The notes: generated by a model not told the origin, from the sequence alone. A DNA stretch of 24,681 nucleotides from Candidatus Latescibacter anaerobius SCGC AAA252-E07 (GCA_000403035.1 AQSL01000125.1:1-24681), one strand, 5' to 3'; counted from the stretch's first letter, positions 1 to 9,291 are shown. Translations and numbers: made by a program.

Positions 1-258
1 ATGAAGCAAATTATCTATCCATTAATTATCTTATAATTTGTAATTAGTTGTCTTTAAATAGGTTTATATGTTTTAAAGTATAATTTTACCGGACACTACT
101 ATTGTTTATTATTGGTTTATAACATATTTTACATTCTCATTATTCATAGTTCTTTTACGTTAAAGGCCGGCCATTGACAGCACATTATCTCGAATGTATG
201 AGTTTTTCACCACGCTATTAAATCATTACGTAAAACCTTAAACTCTGAACAGTAATCC
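1..258. other. Upstream region of the BatA-like gene, no gene seen
   Basis: This AT-rich stretch has no credible open reading frame. The ATG at base 1 opens only an 11-codon frame. The one supportable signal is a sigma70-like promoter at 174-202, annotated separately. The end of any gene further left is not visible. Confidence 0.6.
174..202 (+). promoter_or_regulatory. Candidate sigma70 promoter for the BatA-like gene
   Basis: A perfect -35 box TTGACA (174-179) is followed after 17 bases by TATGAG (197-202), a weaker -10 box. Transcription would start near 209, leaving a leader of about 50 bases before the ATG at 259. The box match and spacing are seen; promoter activity is inferred. Confidence 0.45.
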
Positions 259-2301
259 ATGAACTTTCTCAATCCACTAATTCTATTCGGACTTGGCGCC
301 GCTTTCCTGCCGCTTGTGATTCACCTTCTATCCAAACGACGGGCGAAAGAAGTCGTTTTTCCAAGCATCTCTCTTTTGAAAATGATGCAAACCGACCGTA
401 TACGTATGCTGAAACTCAAACAGCTCATCCTGCTTTTACTCAGAACACTCATAATTATTCTGATTATACTTGCCTTTGCCCGTCCGACCCTGAGAAGTAT
501 TTTCAGGGAAAATGCACGGACGACTGCGGTTATTATTATTGATAGTTCCGCCAGTATGTTGTATGTGGATAACGGTGAATTATTATTTGACCGTACACTC
601 AGAAAAGGAAAAGAGATTCTTAACCTGCTGCGAAAGGATGATATGGCGGCGGTGATTTTCTCCGGTACCATTCCGACAATTCTCAGTCAGGGATTGACGA
701 AAGACAAAAAACGCCTGGTAAACGCTCTCGAAGATTGTGAAAATTCCCTGTCTTCCGGAAATCCGGAACAATCATTTAAAATGGTTGTAGATTTACTGGA
801 ACGGTCCGGTGCTTTAAACAAAGAAATATACTATGTTACCGATGGCGCTGCAAACTCGCTTCCCGATTCACTTACTGTATCAGATAAAAATATAAGGCTT
901 TATACTGTTTTACTGGGTCCGGAAGAACGAGAAGGGTCTGTGATTGAAGATATCAGACTTGTGGATAAGTTACTTGCTCCCGGCAATGAAATTACGTTCA
1001 AGGTAAGAGGTTATTTCGGCGCAGGGGCACAAGAAATGAATATCGAATTTTTTATTAACGGCGAACGTAAAGGCAGATCGCAAGTATCGAAAAGCTCATC
1101 CGGTTATGTGGAAGCGGATTTCGGATATACTCCTGAAGTGCACGGCTGGTATTCGGTATATGCCGCAGTTGATGACGGTTATTTTGAGCCGGGTGAAAAG
1201 CGGAGAATTGCCATACAGGTTCCGGAGAAAAAAAATGTTCTTCTGGCAGGCGGATCAACGGAAGATATGTATTTTATTGAAAAGGTGCTCGATCCCGGTC
1301 AGGAATATACGATGTTTTCAGTCAAAAGCTTATTGCAGGGTGATATTTCAAAGTCTGATATATCTATGGCAGATGTTATCATTCTTTCCGGTGTGACAGA
1401 TTTATCCGAGGAATTATATACGTCGCTTGTAACCGCAGTAACGGAACGTGGAAAGGGATTGATGGTTTTTCCGGGGAAAGATATCGGTTCATCCTTTTAC
1501 GGAAACGGCATATTCCGTGATATTATGCCGATGAAAGTAGAAAAACAAGTTGTATCTCAAAAGCAGGATAAGAGTAATTACATGTATATAGAGCGGTTTG
1601 ATTTTACCCACCCGATACTCAAAGGGGTATCGAAGGAAGGTACTATCAGTAAACCGGAAGTCATGTCATATTATACAATGAGTCCATCCCCGGATGTACA
1701 TGTGCTGGCAAGGTTCAGTGATAATTCAATGGCGGTGGGTGAAATTGCGTGTGGAAAAGGGAAGGCTATTGTCTGTGCGGTTAATGCTTTTGAAGACAGC
1801 GATTTTCCGTTATCAGGTATTTTTGTGCCCTTTTTCATTCGCTCCGCGCAATATTTATCGGGTATAATAATCAATGGTGGACTATATGAAACCGGCGATA
1901 CTATCACGGAAACTATCGGGGATATTCCGCAAAATGTTCAGGTTATGGTGAAACCTGAAAACAGCCCGGCGAAGTTTGTCGATATTGCATTTGTTGATGG
2001 CAGAGCACTAACAAAGGATGTAACGGCAGGATCTCCCGGTTTTTATTCGGTATATACAGGAAATGAAGAGAGAAAGCGGTACAGTGTCAATGTACCTGTT
2101 TCAGAAATACAATTTAAACGTTATGGTACAAAATCGTCCTCTGAGGCGTTTAAGAATATACACTGGAAAGAAATTGATGATTCGGAAAATCTCACGGAAT
2201 TTGTTATAAAAGACCGCTATGGAAGGGAATTAACCGGAATTTTTATTCTATGCACTATGGTATTGCTTTGTGTGGAAATGGTTATTGCACGAAAACTCTA
2301 A
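259..2301 (+). CDS. BatA-like membrane protein with a von Willebrand factor A domain
   Basis: This 680-residue protein begins with the BatA/aerotolerance-regulator N-terminal module: a hydrophobic segment starting NPLILFGLGAAFLPLVIHLL, a basic stretch, then a second membrane segment near residues 55-75. A VWA domain follows, with the metal-ion site D95-S97-S99 (DSSAS) and a later TDG near residue 197. The middle and C-terminal parts look like beta-rich domains plus a region resembling the glutamine-amidotransferase-like fold common in these long BatA homologues. A final transmembrane helix lies at about 658-677, so most of the chain probably faces the periplasm. Relatives often sit with MoxR ATPase and DUF58 genes, which would lie left of the window if present. 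The exact substrate is unknown. Only a weak ribosome site precedes the ATG, but the N-terminal motif fixes the start. Confidence 0.85.
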   Translation: MNFLNPLILFGLGAAFLPLVIHLLSKRRAKEVVFPSISLLKMMQTDRIRMLKLKQLILLLLRTLIIILIILAFARPTLRSIFRENARTTAVIIIDSSASMLYVDNGELLFDRTLRKGKEILNLLRKDDMAAVIFSGTIPTILSQGLTKDKKRLVNALEDCENSLSSGNPEQSFKMVVDLLERSGALNKEIYYVTDGAANSLPDSLTVSDKNIRLYTVLLGPEEREGSVIEDIRLVDKLLAPGNEITFKVRGYFGAGAQEMNIEFFINGERKGRSQVSKSSSGYVEADFGYTPEVHGWYSVYAAVDDGYFEPGEKRRIAIQVPEKKNVLLAGGSTEDMYFIEKVLDPGQEYTMFSVKSLLQGDISKSDISMADVIILSGVTDLSEELYTSLVTAVTERGKGLMVFPGKDIGSSFYGNGIFRDIMPMKVEKQVVSQKQDKSNYMYIERFDFTHPILKGVSKEGTISKPEVMSYYTMSPSPDVHVLARFSDNSMAVGEIACGKGKAIVCAVNAFEDSDFPLSGIFVPFFIRSAQYLSGIIINGGLYETGDTITETIGDIPQNVQVMVKPENSPAKFVDIAFVDGRALTKDVTAGSPGFYSVYTGNEERKRYSVNVPVSEIQFKRYGTKSSSEAFKNIHWKEIDDSENLTEFVIKDRYGRELTGIFILCTMVLLCVEMVIARKL

Positions 2302-2369
2302 AACTATTTTTTTACTAAGGGACAGCTGAGCACAAACTACTTATACAAAAATAGTATACAGGAGGGATC

Positions 2370-3530
2370 ATGGCCGATATTTACATGGATAATGCAGCAG
2401 GAACGAAATTACTTAAAGAAGTATTCGAGGAAATGATGCCATTCTTTTCAAAAGCGTTTGGAAATCCTTCGAGTATACATAACGCCGGGATTAAACCCAA
2501 AGCAGCTCTTGAACTATCCAGGGAACGTGTTGCCGATTTAATCGGTGCCCTGTCAAAGGAGATATATTTCACATCGTGCGGTTCTGAAGCGAACAATTTC
2601 GCTATAAAGGGTGCAGCCTGGGGTGGTGAAAAGAGAGGACGTCACATAGTTATATCGGAAATTGATCATCAATCGGTACTGTATTCCGCCCGGGCGTTAC
2701 AGAGACTGGGCTGGGAAGTTACAACAGTCGGTGCGGACACCGGAGGTTTTGTCGATCCGGGAGAGGTTTCGGCGGCACTCAGGGAAGATACCGTAGTGGT
2801 GTCGATTACCCATGCTTCCAACGAGATTGGAACAATAGAACCGATAAAAGAAATTGCCGCCGTTGTCAAAGAGAAAGGTGTGTTGTTCCATACCGATGCA
2901 ATTCAGACGGCAGGGATAATTCCGGTAAACGTTGAAGAACTGGGCGTAGACATGCTTTCCCTTTCAGCCAACAGTTTTTACGGGCCGAAGGGTGCGGCTG
3001 CGCTGTATATCCGTGAGGGCGCCAGGGTCTTTTCGCTGATTGACGGCGGTATTCAGGAGCGCGGGAGACGTGCCGGAACCGAAAATGTTCCCGCATTAGC
3101 CGGTTTGGGGAAAGCGGCTGAGATTGCGAAAAGAGATATGAAGTCAAGAATTGCCTCAACGACGAAGCTCAGGGACAGACTCATGAACGGTCTTGAATCC
3201 TCGATTCCCAAACTGCAGATTAACGGCGACCGGAAGACGAGACTTCCGGGTAATGTTCATATCAGTGTTGAGGCAGTAGAGGGTGAATCAATGATTTACA
3301 GTCTTGCCGGCGAGGGAATATTTGCGGCTTCCGGTTCTTCCTGCGCTGATAAGGCGCTGAAGAGTTCACATGTACTTAAAGCGATTGGATGTGATCCGGC
3401 GCTTGCCAATGCTTCCGTACTCTTTTCGCTGGGTTTTGATAATACGGAGGCGGAAGTTGACAGGGTAATAGAAGTTCTGCCGCCGATCGTGGAACGTTTT
3501 CGTTCCATGTCGCCGCTGTGGAAAGGATAA
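2370..3530 (+). CDS. Cysteine desulfurase (NifS/IscS) homologue lacking the PLP lysine, probable pseudoenzyme
   Basis: This 386-residue protein is the right length and has the fold-type-I aminotransferase landmarks of NifS/IscS: YMDNAAGT at the N-terminus, SCGSEANNFAIKGA, the PLP-stacking His in DHQSVL, HASNEIGT, HTDAIQTAG, QERGRRAGTENV and the mobile-loop Cys325 in SGSSC. The Schiff-base segment, normally S-x-H-K-F-x-GPKG, reads SANSFYGPKG. His-Lys is therefore replaced by Asn201-Ser202. The Arg normally found in the SLRFSLG-type segment is Leu351 (SVLFSLG). Normal desulfurase chemistry should be impossible, although the thiol-bearing cysteine remains. The frame is intact and both Asn and Ser are clean codon changes, so decay by frameshift is not the explanation. 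Archaeoglobus IscS is a known homologue without this lysine. A scaffold, sulfur-carrier or cluster-assembly role is possible. A strong AGGAGG ribosome site precedes the ATG. The gene lies 68 bases after the BatA-like gene, with no IscU next to it. Confidence 0.88.
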   Translation: MADIYMDNAAGTKLLKEVFEEMMPFFSKAFGNPSSIHNAGIKPKAALELSRERVADLIGALSKEIYFTSCGSEANNFAIKGAAWGGEKRGRHIVISEIDHQSVLYSARALQRLGWEVTTVGADTGGFVDPGEVSAALREDTVVVSITHASNEIGTIEPIKEIAAVVKEKGVLFHTDAIQTAGIIPVNVEELGVDMLSLSANSFYGPKGAAALYIREGARVFSLIDGGIQERGRRAGTENVPALAGLGKAAEIAKRDMKSRIASTTKLRDRLMNGLESSIPKLQINGDRKTRLPGNVHISVEAVEGESMIYSLAGEGIFAASGSSCADKALKSSHVLKAIGCDPALANASVLFSLGFDNTEAEVDRVIEVLPPIVERFRSMSPLWKG

Positions 3531-3547
3531 CCAAAACGTGTGAAAAT

Positions 3548-3583
3548 AAAAAAAGCGGAGAAAACAGTTCTCTCCGCTTTTTT
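3548..3583. terminator. Bidirectional intrinsic terminator
   Basis: A GCGGAGA / TCTCCGC stem with flanking A-run (3548-3554) and T-run (3578-3583) encloses a 9-base loop. It lies between the convergent desulfurase-like gene and apgM, and its U-tracts on both strands suit termination from either side. Confidence 0.88.
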
Positions 3584-3602
3584 ATTGTGGTCAATGGTAT
3601 GT

Positions 3603-4811
3603 TTATGCCCCGAATTTCGTAATTTTCCCTGATGATGCAAGGAGCTCGTTTATAAGGAAGCGCGCCTCGAATCTTCCCAGCCCTCCGGAAACGGCTGCAG
3701 TTTCACCGAATGTTTTGACACTATCAGGGCGCACATATTTCCCTGTCATCACTATCGGTACCGGATGCCATGAATGTGCCCCGTATACGGCGGGAGTCGA
3801 ATGGTCGCCGGTGACTGCAATGACATCCGGTTTGAGAGCGAGAATGTCGGGCAGAGCTTTGTCAACTTCTTCTATACAGGCAACTTTACGTTTAAAATCA
3901 CTGTCCTCGCCTGCCGAATCGGTGTGTTTGTAGTGGAAGAAAAAGTAATCATGATCATTCCAGACGTCTTTGAGCACTTCGATTTTGGTGGCAAAATCCT
4001 TTATCCCTTCGATATACACTTTCATTCCCGCAAACTTTGATAAGCCCCGGTACATCGGGTACAGCGCAATACAGGCAGGATCGAGTCCGAAAAGATCTTG
4101 ATATGTCGGAATCTCCGGATAATTACACCAGCCGCGGGTAAGTATACCGTTTGCCGGAGATTCATTCCTGAGAATTTCATAGATGTGTGAAAGCCACCGT
4201 TCTGCGATACCGGCAATTTCCTGTGAAACTCCTTTGTCGGAAGTTTCGGGTTGTAATGGGGGAACTCCCAGTTTCTGGGGATCGGTGTCCTTGAGATTTC
4301 CCTTGAGCCCCTCTTTTCTGAAAACAGCTATACCGCGGTGTTCTTTTACCGTTTCTACAAATATTTCAATCCCCGGAATTGATACCGCGCGCATTTTTTC
4401 AACGAGTTTTTCATTCAATTCGGAGGAGATTCTTCCTGCACGTCTGTCTGTGATAGTGCCGTCAGCATCGAGGGTGCAGAAATTGAATCGCATGGCGACA
4501 TCAATTTTTTGAAGGTCAAATCCTATTCCCGCTGCCTCAAGAGCGCCGCGCCCGATGAAAAAAGTGTACGGATTATATCCGAAAAGTCCCAGATGCCCCG
4601 GTCCGCTTCCGGGAGTAATGCCGCGTCTCACCGGATCCATAAGCCCTGAAGCGCCCTGAGCGGCGAGATCGTCCAGATTCGGCGTATGCGCAGTCTCAAG
4701 TTCAGTCAAACCATGCGGACCCGGTAGTCCGCCGAGACCATCCATAACAAATAAAAGGATTTTCGTTTCCGCCTTAATTTTCAAATCCGATAAACATTGT
4801 ATGTTTTCCAT
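3603..4811 (-). CDS. apgM: 2,3-bisphosphoglycerate-independent phosphoglycerate mutase, archaeal (ApgM) type
   Basis: This 402-residue cytoplasmic enzyme interconverts 3- and 2-phosphoglycerate in glycolysis and gluconeogenesis using two metal ions and a phosphoserine. It belongs to the alkaline-phosphatase superfamily branch typical of archaea and some bacteria. Visible landmarks are the metal-binding Asp24 in FVMDGLGGLP, the likely catalytic Ser69 in TPGSGPGHLGLFGY, the HTDSAGEDSD segment, VTGDHSTP and HSWHPVP near the C-terminus, all in the expected order. The length fits the family. The ATG lies 11 bases after the GH29 stop, so the two genes are probably co-transcribed on the minus strand. 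The metabolic link with PEP carboxykinase two genes upstream is sensible: both act on the PEP/phosphoglycerate segment. Nothing appears truncated or damaged. Confidence 0.93.
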   Translation of the reverse strand: MENIQCLSDLKIKAETKILLFVMDGLGGLPGPHGLTELETAHTPNLDDLAAQGASGLMDPVRRGITPGSGPGHLGLFGYNPYTFFIGRGALEAAGIGFDLQKIDVAMRFNFCTLDADGTITDRRAGRISSELNEKLVEKMRAVSIPGIEIFVETVKEHRGIAVFRKEGLKGNLKDTDPQKLGVPPLQPETSDKGVSQEIAGIAERWLSHIYEILRNESPANGILTRGWCNYPEIPTYQDLFGLDPACIALYPMYRGLSKFAGMKVYIEGIKDFATKIEVLKDVWNDHDYFFFHYKHTDSAGEDSDFKRKVACIEEVDKALPDILALKPDVIAVTGDHSTPAVYGAHSWHPVPIVMTGKYVRPDSVKTFGETAAVSGGLGRFEARFLINELLASSGKITKFGA

Positions 4812-4822
4812 AATGTACTCCG

Positions 4823-6367
4823 TTATTTAAGAACCATTTTTCCATGCACCTTAATCTTGAAAGAATATGCATATTTACAGGGTTTATCTTCGGGTAGTTG
4901 AATCGTTATACCAAGGATATTCCGCGACCATTCAAGTTCACCATCTGACCCCAACAGAGAGACAGAATCGATTCCTCCGGTACTGACTTTCGTGCCGGTG
5001 CCCAAACTAGTTATGGTAATTTTTCTCTCCTCCGGCCAGCCGAGAATGATGGCATAAAGGTCGTTATCCTTCCGGGTAAACCGAATGTCTTCTGATGAAC
5101 AGTTGTCAAAAATCCAGCGTTTATGTGGTCCGCTAACGTCCTTGAGCTTGTCGATTGGCCCCTCTGCGTTGATTTTCCAGGTACGGGTACCATAAATCGC
5201 CTCGCCATTGACCCTCAGCCAATCTCCCATTGCAAGAAGAATATCCTTTTGTTCCTGCGGCAGTTCTCCGTTTGCTTTGGGAGAAAGTGAAAGCACAAGA
5301 CCGCCGTTACGGCTCACTCTATCGACAAAACCGTCAATGATATGGTCAATCTCCCTGTACTTCAGCCCTTCGATGTATCCCCATGAACCGGTCCCGATAC
5401 TCAAATCATCGATCCATGGAAATTCTACCGTATCCGGCCTGTCGCGGCCGGCTTCGAAGGTAAGAACGCCGAATTCGCGAGGGAAATTAAACGTAAGCGA
5501 GGTGGGCAGCTTGTTCAGCACGTCCACTTCTTTGTTCCACGCAAGGCCCCTGTTGTAATAATACGTTAGAATTGACAACACATCACCCTCAAGGCCGAGC
5601 GCCCTGAATTGTCCGCCGTCAAACCACAGCACATCAGGCCGATACTTGTTTATAACCTCGGTTACCTTGGCTTTCCAAACCCCAATAAATTCTTCCTGCG
5701 TTGAGGTTGATTTGTTCCAGTAGAAGTCGGCATATTGAGGATCAAAAAGGTCGTACCCCTTTTCTTCTGCCTCTTTAACATTTTCAGGATTACTCGGCAG
5801 GAACCAGTTATAAGTCCGAAAATGGTGAAAGGTGGCAATGATTTTCAAATCTCTTTTCCTGAGAGACCTGACCAGGTCTCCGTAGAGATCACGTTTCGGT
5901 CCCATTTTACCGGCGTTCCATCTGTTTACATCGCTGTCCCATAAGCCGAATCCATCATGGTGAACGACTGCAATCCCGGCATACCTGGCTCCTGATTTCT
6001 CAATAACTTCGGCCCATTCTTCCGGATCGTAGTTCTCAGCCGTGAACATGGGAATAAAGTCCTTGTAACCGAATTCCGAAGGATCGCCATAGGTTTTCCG
6101 ATGATGTTCGTAGACATTTCGGCTATTTGTCTTATCATACATCAGTTTTGCATACCATTCATTACCGTAAGCAGGAACAGAGTAAACGCCCCAGTGTGCG
6201 TATATTCCGAACTTCGCGTCCATAAGCCATTCCGGAATAGGGTGTTGCGCAAGTGATTCCCAGGTAGCTTCATACGTTTCTTCACTCTCAGCCGGAACCG
6301 ATATAAAGACACAGGCAGTCAGAAGAAAAGCTAAAAACAGATTGTGCAACTGAACGGTGAGTTTCAT
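4823..6367 (-). CDS. Secreted alpha-L-fucosidase, glycoside hydrolase family 29
   Basis: This 514-residue exported glycosidase should remove alpha-L-fucose from glycans or plant/algal polysaccharides. Residues 1-26 form a signal peptide. The sequence LLTAC at 15-19 could be a lipobox with Cys19, but a normal cleavage after VPA is equally possible. The (beta/alpha)8 catalytic domain shows AKFGIYAHWGVYSVPAYGNEWY near the N-terminus, the HHDGFGLWDS strand (H136-H137) and the nucleophile Asp250 in VLWFDGG. A C-terminal beta-sandwich-like region follows. The acid/base residue of GH29 varies and was not assigned. The minus-strand ATG is preceded by GGGGG, a poor but plausible ribosome site. It lies 106 bases downstream of the PEP carboxykinase stop and is followed after 11 bases by apgM, an odd partner for a secreted fucosidase. 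Substrate linkage cannot be told from sequence. Confidence 0.9.
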   Translation of the reverse strand: MKLTVQLHNLFLAFLLTACVFISVPAESEETYEATWESLAQHPIPEWLMDAKFGIYAHWGVYSVPAYGNEWYAKLMYDKTNSRNVYEHHRKTYGDPSEFGYKDFIPMFTAENYDPEEWAEVIEKSGARYAGIAVVHHDGFGLWDSDVNRWNAGKMGPKRDLYGDLVRSLRKRDLKIIATFHHFRTYNWFLPSNPENVKEAEEKGYDLFDPQYADFYWNKSTSTQEEFIGVWKAKVTEVINKYRPDVLWFDGGQFRALGLEGDVLSILTYYYNRGLAWNKEVDVLNKLPTSLTFNFPREFGVLTFEAGRDRPDTVEFPWIDDLSIGTGSWGYIEGLKYREIDHIIDGFVDRVSRNGGLVLSLSPKANGELPQEQKDILLAMGDWLRVNGEAIYGTRTWKINAEGPIDKLKDVSGPHKRWIFDNCSSEDIRFTRKDNDLYAIILGWPEERKITITSLGTGTKVSTGGIDSVSLLGSDGELEWSRNILGITIQLPEDKPCKYAYSFKIKVHGKMVLK

Positions 6368-6473
6368 AACTTATACCCCCATGTTCTTTATTTTCAAATA
6401 ATTGGCTGATTTCAACCTGTAATGTCCCGACACCTTAATAAAGTAGGTTTATAGTATACTGGCAGAGAATATA

Positions 6474-8345
6474 TTATTCTGCCTCAGTATCAATATTTCT
6501 TATTCTCGGTGACATTCCCGGAGCACCGTCAATATCGCTGTATCTTAACGTTGGCAGATTAGGTTTGAGAACTTTCATAAGATCGATAAGTATTTCGGCT
6601 AATTCCCGGTGATGAGATTCTTCCAGAAATTCCCTGCGTTGTTTGAATCGGTCATTCATGGTATGAATATAACTCTCAGAATTAATGACATTTTCATGGT
6701 TATATATATTGCTGTAATTCGGAATTAACCTGTCAATGGATTCTGCACTGGGTATGCTCGAACCGGGAAGAAGATTCCACGGTTGCCATTCAATTTTTTC
6801 CATGAGAACGGCTGTATGAAGAGTATGACTTGTAGAAAGAGGAATAGGGACAAGGGTTTCCCTTCCCATATCGTCAAATCCGCCTCCCCAGAACCCTCCG
6901 GAATTAAAGGCATAAACCTCTGAGCCTTCTTCGATGAGTGTTTTAAAAGCTTCGCAATCTCTCCAAAGTTCATAAACCCTGAAAGGATTCGCAAACGGTT
7001 CGAAAACGAGCTTTATCATTTCTGCTCTGGAAACATTTTCGGCTGCTGTTCTTTTTGTCATGAGCGTGGCTCCCATAGCAAGACCGATATAAAGCTCATC
7101 GAACTTGATAATCGGCGGGAGCGTAGAGTCTTTCATGAGCCAGCAAATTGCATCGGGGAATCCGGTTGAATCGGAATAGTATCGTAACATATCCCTATCC
7201 ATCATGGCCCGGCTGTTTGGATTTTTTAAGTCCTGTCCGACCGGGACAAGTTTACCGTCATGCATAAAAACGGCACAGTTTTGAGCAGCAAGAACATACT
7301 CCCATTCCTCATGTCCAAGCCCACGTTGATCCATTTTATCGAAGAGAGTAGGTTCGAGCACATAACAGACTTTTTTCTGGGGAAATACAACGAAAGCATC
7401 ATCATGATGGACTGTTGTCTTTGTTCCCTTGGGAAGTGTTTTTCCATTAGAAAGGCTGTTCGTATGTGATGATTTACCGCTTCCTGACAGTCCGAAGAAT
7501 GCGATTCTCTTCTCGTTAAGTTCGGGATAATCAGTTTCGGAGAAATCTACCGTTTTAATTCCGCCATGACAGGCAACACCGCCGAGACGCATTGCCGAAG
7601 TCCAGCCGAGTGTCAATGTCCCTTTTTTCCGCTCGCCTATATAACGCATACCGAAATTGTAAATAATATTATGATACGGATCAACTATTACCATACCATC
7701 TCTGAAATATGATGTAAAATCATCATGGGGAAATTTATTGAGACTTGTCCACATCGGATCTGCAATAATAAAAATATCCTGGATGTTCAATTGATTGCTG
7801 TTCTTATAGTTCTCTATAACTTCACCTTCGTAAGGTGTAAAATTTATAAGCCACTCAAAAACGTTTACACAGTCCTCTTCACATGTTAAATAATTTGCCC
7901 GGACCATAAAATCGGGATGAGTTCCCACAACAGAACTTGCTCTGATAATTTTGCTGCGTCTTTGCATATCGTAAATAGCATTACGGGCAATTTCTTCCAG
8001 GTCACGTTTTGTGAGGGTAAGATTTTCTGTTATTTGTGCCGGTGCGAGATTGTAAAAGACTCTGGCTTTTGCTTTTCTGCCGACAATAGCACCATGATTG
8101 TCGACGATGACTTTTGCATCTTTACGGAGATTCAAACGCTTCCTGGCCGGCTCATATATGGAGAGATCGGTAACTGCCACACTGGGTTGTTTAATTGCCA
8201 TGCCATAAGCTTCATCGGCAGTTATCAATTTCTTTGTGTCAAATCCGGTATTCCATGCGGTTTCGGCAATTGCACGAATCAGGGAAATCTCTTCAAGACC
8301 ATTTTCCAGACTTGTGTAGTATTCTATAGAATTTTTACTCGCCAT
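6474..8345 (-). CDS. Phosphoenolpyruvate carboxykinase, divergent ATP-type
   Basis: This 623-residue protein is longer than classical ATP-dependent PEP carboxykinase (about 540), mainly through N-terminal and C-terminal extensions. The family core is visible: substrate-loop residues Y235 and K240-K241 in YIGERKKG, an ACHGG segment, the P-loop GLSGSGKSS at 285-293 (family usual GLSGTGKTT), the metal-binding aspartates in HHDDAFVVF (usual GDDEH), and an Arg in NSRAMMDRD. It should convert oxaloacetate plus nucleotide triphosphate to PEP and CO2, or the reverse in fermenting cells. ATP preference is inferred from the fold branch. A strong AAAGGAGA ribosome site precedes the ATG on the minus strand. 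The gene is divergent from the LOG gene, and its products feed the same pathway as apgM downstream. The motif changes make a related side function possible, though the key groups remain. Confidence 0.85.
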   Translation of the reverse strand: MASKNSIEYYTSLENGLEEISLIRAIAETAWNTGFDTKKLITADEAYGMAIKQPSVAVTDLSIYEPARKRLNLRKDAKVIVDNHGAIVGRKAKARVFYNLAPAQITENLTLTKRDLEEIARNAIYDMQRRSKIIRASSVVGTHPDFMVRANYLTCEEDCVNVFEWLINFTPYEGEVIENYKNSNQLNIQDIFIIADPMWTSLNKFPHDDFTSYFRDGMVIVDPYHNIIYNFGMRYIGERKKGTLTLGWTSAMRLGGVACHGGIKTVDFSETDYPELNEKRIAFFGLSGSGKSSHTNSLSNGKTLPKGTKTTVHHDDAFVVFPQKKVCYVLEPTLFDKMDQRGLGHEEWEYVLAAQNCAVFMHDGKLVPVGQDLKNPNSRAMMDRDMLRYYSDSTGFPDAICWLMKDSTLPPIIKFDELYIGLAMGATLMTKRTAAENVSRAEMIKLVFEPFANPFRVYELWRDCEAFKTLIEEGSEVYAFNSGGFWGGGFDDMGRETLVPIPLSTSHTLHTAVLMEKIEWQPWNLLPGSSIPSAESIDRLIPNYSNIYNHENVINSESYIHTMNDRFKQRREFLEESHHRELAEILIDLMKVLKPNLPTLRYSDIDGAPGMSPRIRNIDTEAE

Positions 8346-8525
8346 AATAATTATCTCCTTTTTTGATATAGATTCTTATAGTATAATTTTTCGACATTGA
8401 ATTTTTACACCAAATAACAATATACAAAAAATTATAATTCAATCAAGTTTCATTTGACTGTCACACAGTACGTAGTTATTTTTACTATACAAAATTTATA
8501 TTAATTGTTTAAGAAAGGAACGATA

Positions 8526-9248
8526 GTGAAAGTGTATTATAAAAAACAGTATGAAAGATTACTGGATGACAATAAACTGTTGTCATATGCGATGGAACCT
8601 CCCGATTTCACCGGCACTGATACCTGGAGAGCATTGAGAATTCTGTCTGAGTTTGTTGAAGGATTTGATGCACTTTCGGAACTTGGTCCCAGCATATCAA
8701 TTTTCGGTTCGGCACGAACAAAGCCGGGTACAAAATATTATAACGCCGCCCGTGAAACAGCACATATTTTATCCGAAAACGGATTGGTTGTTATCACCGG
8801 TGGAAGTTCCGGCATTATGGAAGCCGGAAATCTGGGCGCTTCCGAAGCCGGGGGTCTTTCGGTCGGACTTAATATCGAGCTTCCTCATGAACAACTCCAG
8901 AATGAGTACCAGAACATGGCGCTCGAGTTCCGCTATTTCTTTGTCCGTAAGATGATGTTTATTAAATACTCAATCGGATACGTGATTTTCCCCGGTGGTT
9001 TCGGAACACTGGATGAATTGTTCGAAGCGATTACCCTCACACAAACGGGAAAAATAAAACATTTTCCCATCGTGCTTTACGGCTGGGATTATTGGGGAGG
9101 AATGTTTGACTGGGTGAAAGAAACAATGCTGAAAAATGGCTATATATCGAAAGACGATATTGATCTTATTAGTATTACTGATAACCCGGGTGAAGCAGCA
9201 AATATCATAATCTACAAGGCACAGGAACAAGGATTTTTAACAAAATAA
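8526..9248 (+). CDS. LOG-family Rossmann protein (TIGR00730-type, possible nucleotide phosphoribohydrolase)
   Basis: A 240-residue protein of the lysine-decarboxylase-like / LOG group. It carries the diagnostic PGGFGTLDE motif at 156-164, the GGSSGIMEAGNLGA nucleotide-binding loop, and an FGSARTKPG strand near the start of the domain. Family members hydrolyse nucleoside 5'-monophosphates, including cytokinin riboside monophosphate, to base and ribose phosphate; true lysine decarboxylase activity is not expected. An in-frame TTG lies upstream at 8505, but the GTG at 8526 has an AAAGGA site six bases before it and is the better start. A TTGACT box at 8454-8459 could be part of its promoter, though no good -10 follows at 17 bases. 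No neighbour points to a specific substrate. Confidence 0.85.
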   Translation: MKVYYKKQYERLLDDNKLLSYAMEPPDFTGTDTWRALRILSEFVEGFDALSELGPSISIFGSARTKPGTKYYNAARETAHILSENGLVVITGGSSGIMEAGNLGASEAGGLSVGLNIELPHEQLQNEYQNMALEFRYFFVRKMMFIKYSIGYVIFPGGFGTLDELFEAITLTQTGKIKHFPIVLYGWDYWGGMFDWVKETMLKNGYISKDDIDLISITDNPGEAANIIIYKAQEQGFLTK

Positions 9249-9291
9249 GTCATCTGATTTCTTTTCCAAATCCATTAAAAACGTGCACTCA

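Noticed and set aside
1..36. Short ATG frame at the window start
   Set aside because: It has only 11 codons, and no upstream ribosome site can be seen.
2967..2978. Sequencing error as the cause of the missing lysine
   Set aside because: His-Lys to Asn-Ser needs several substitutions without a frame change, and an independent arginine loss occurs 150 residues later.
7917..8366. 149-codon plus-strand frame
   Set aside because: It is antisense to the N-terminal half of PEP carboxykinase, which has strong family motifs and a good ribosome site.
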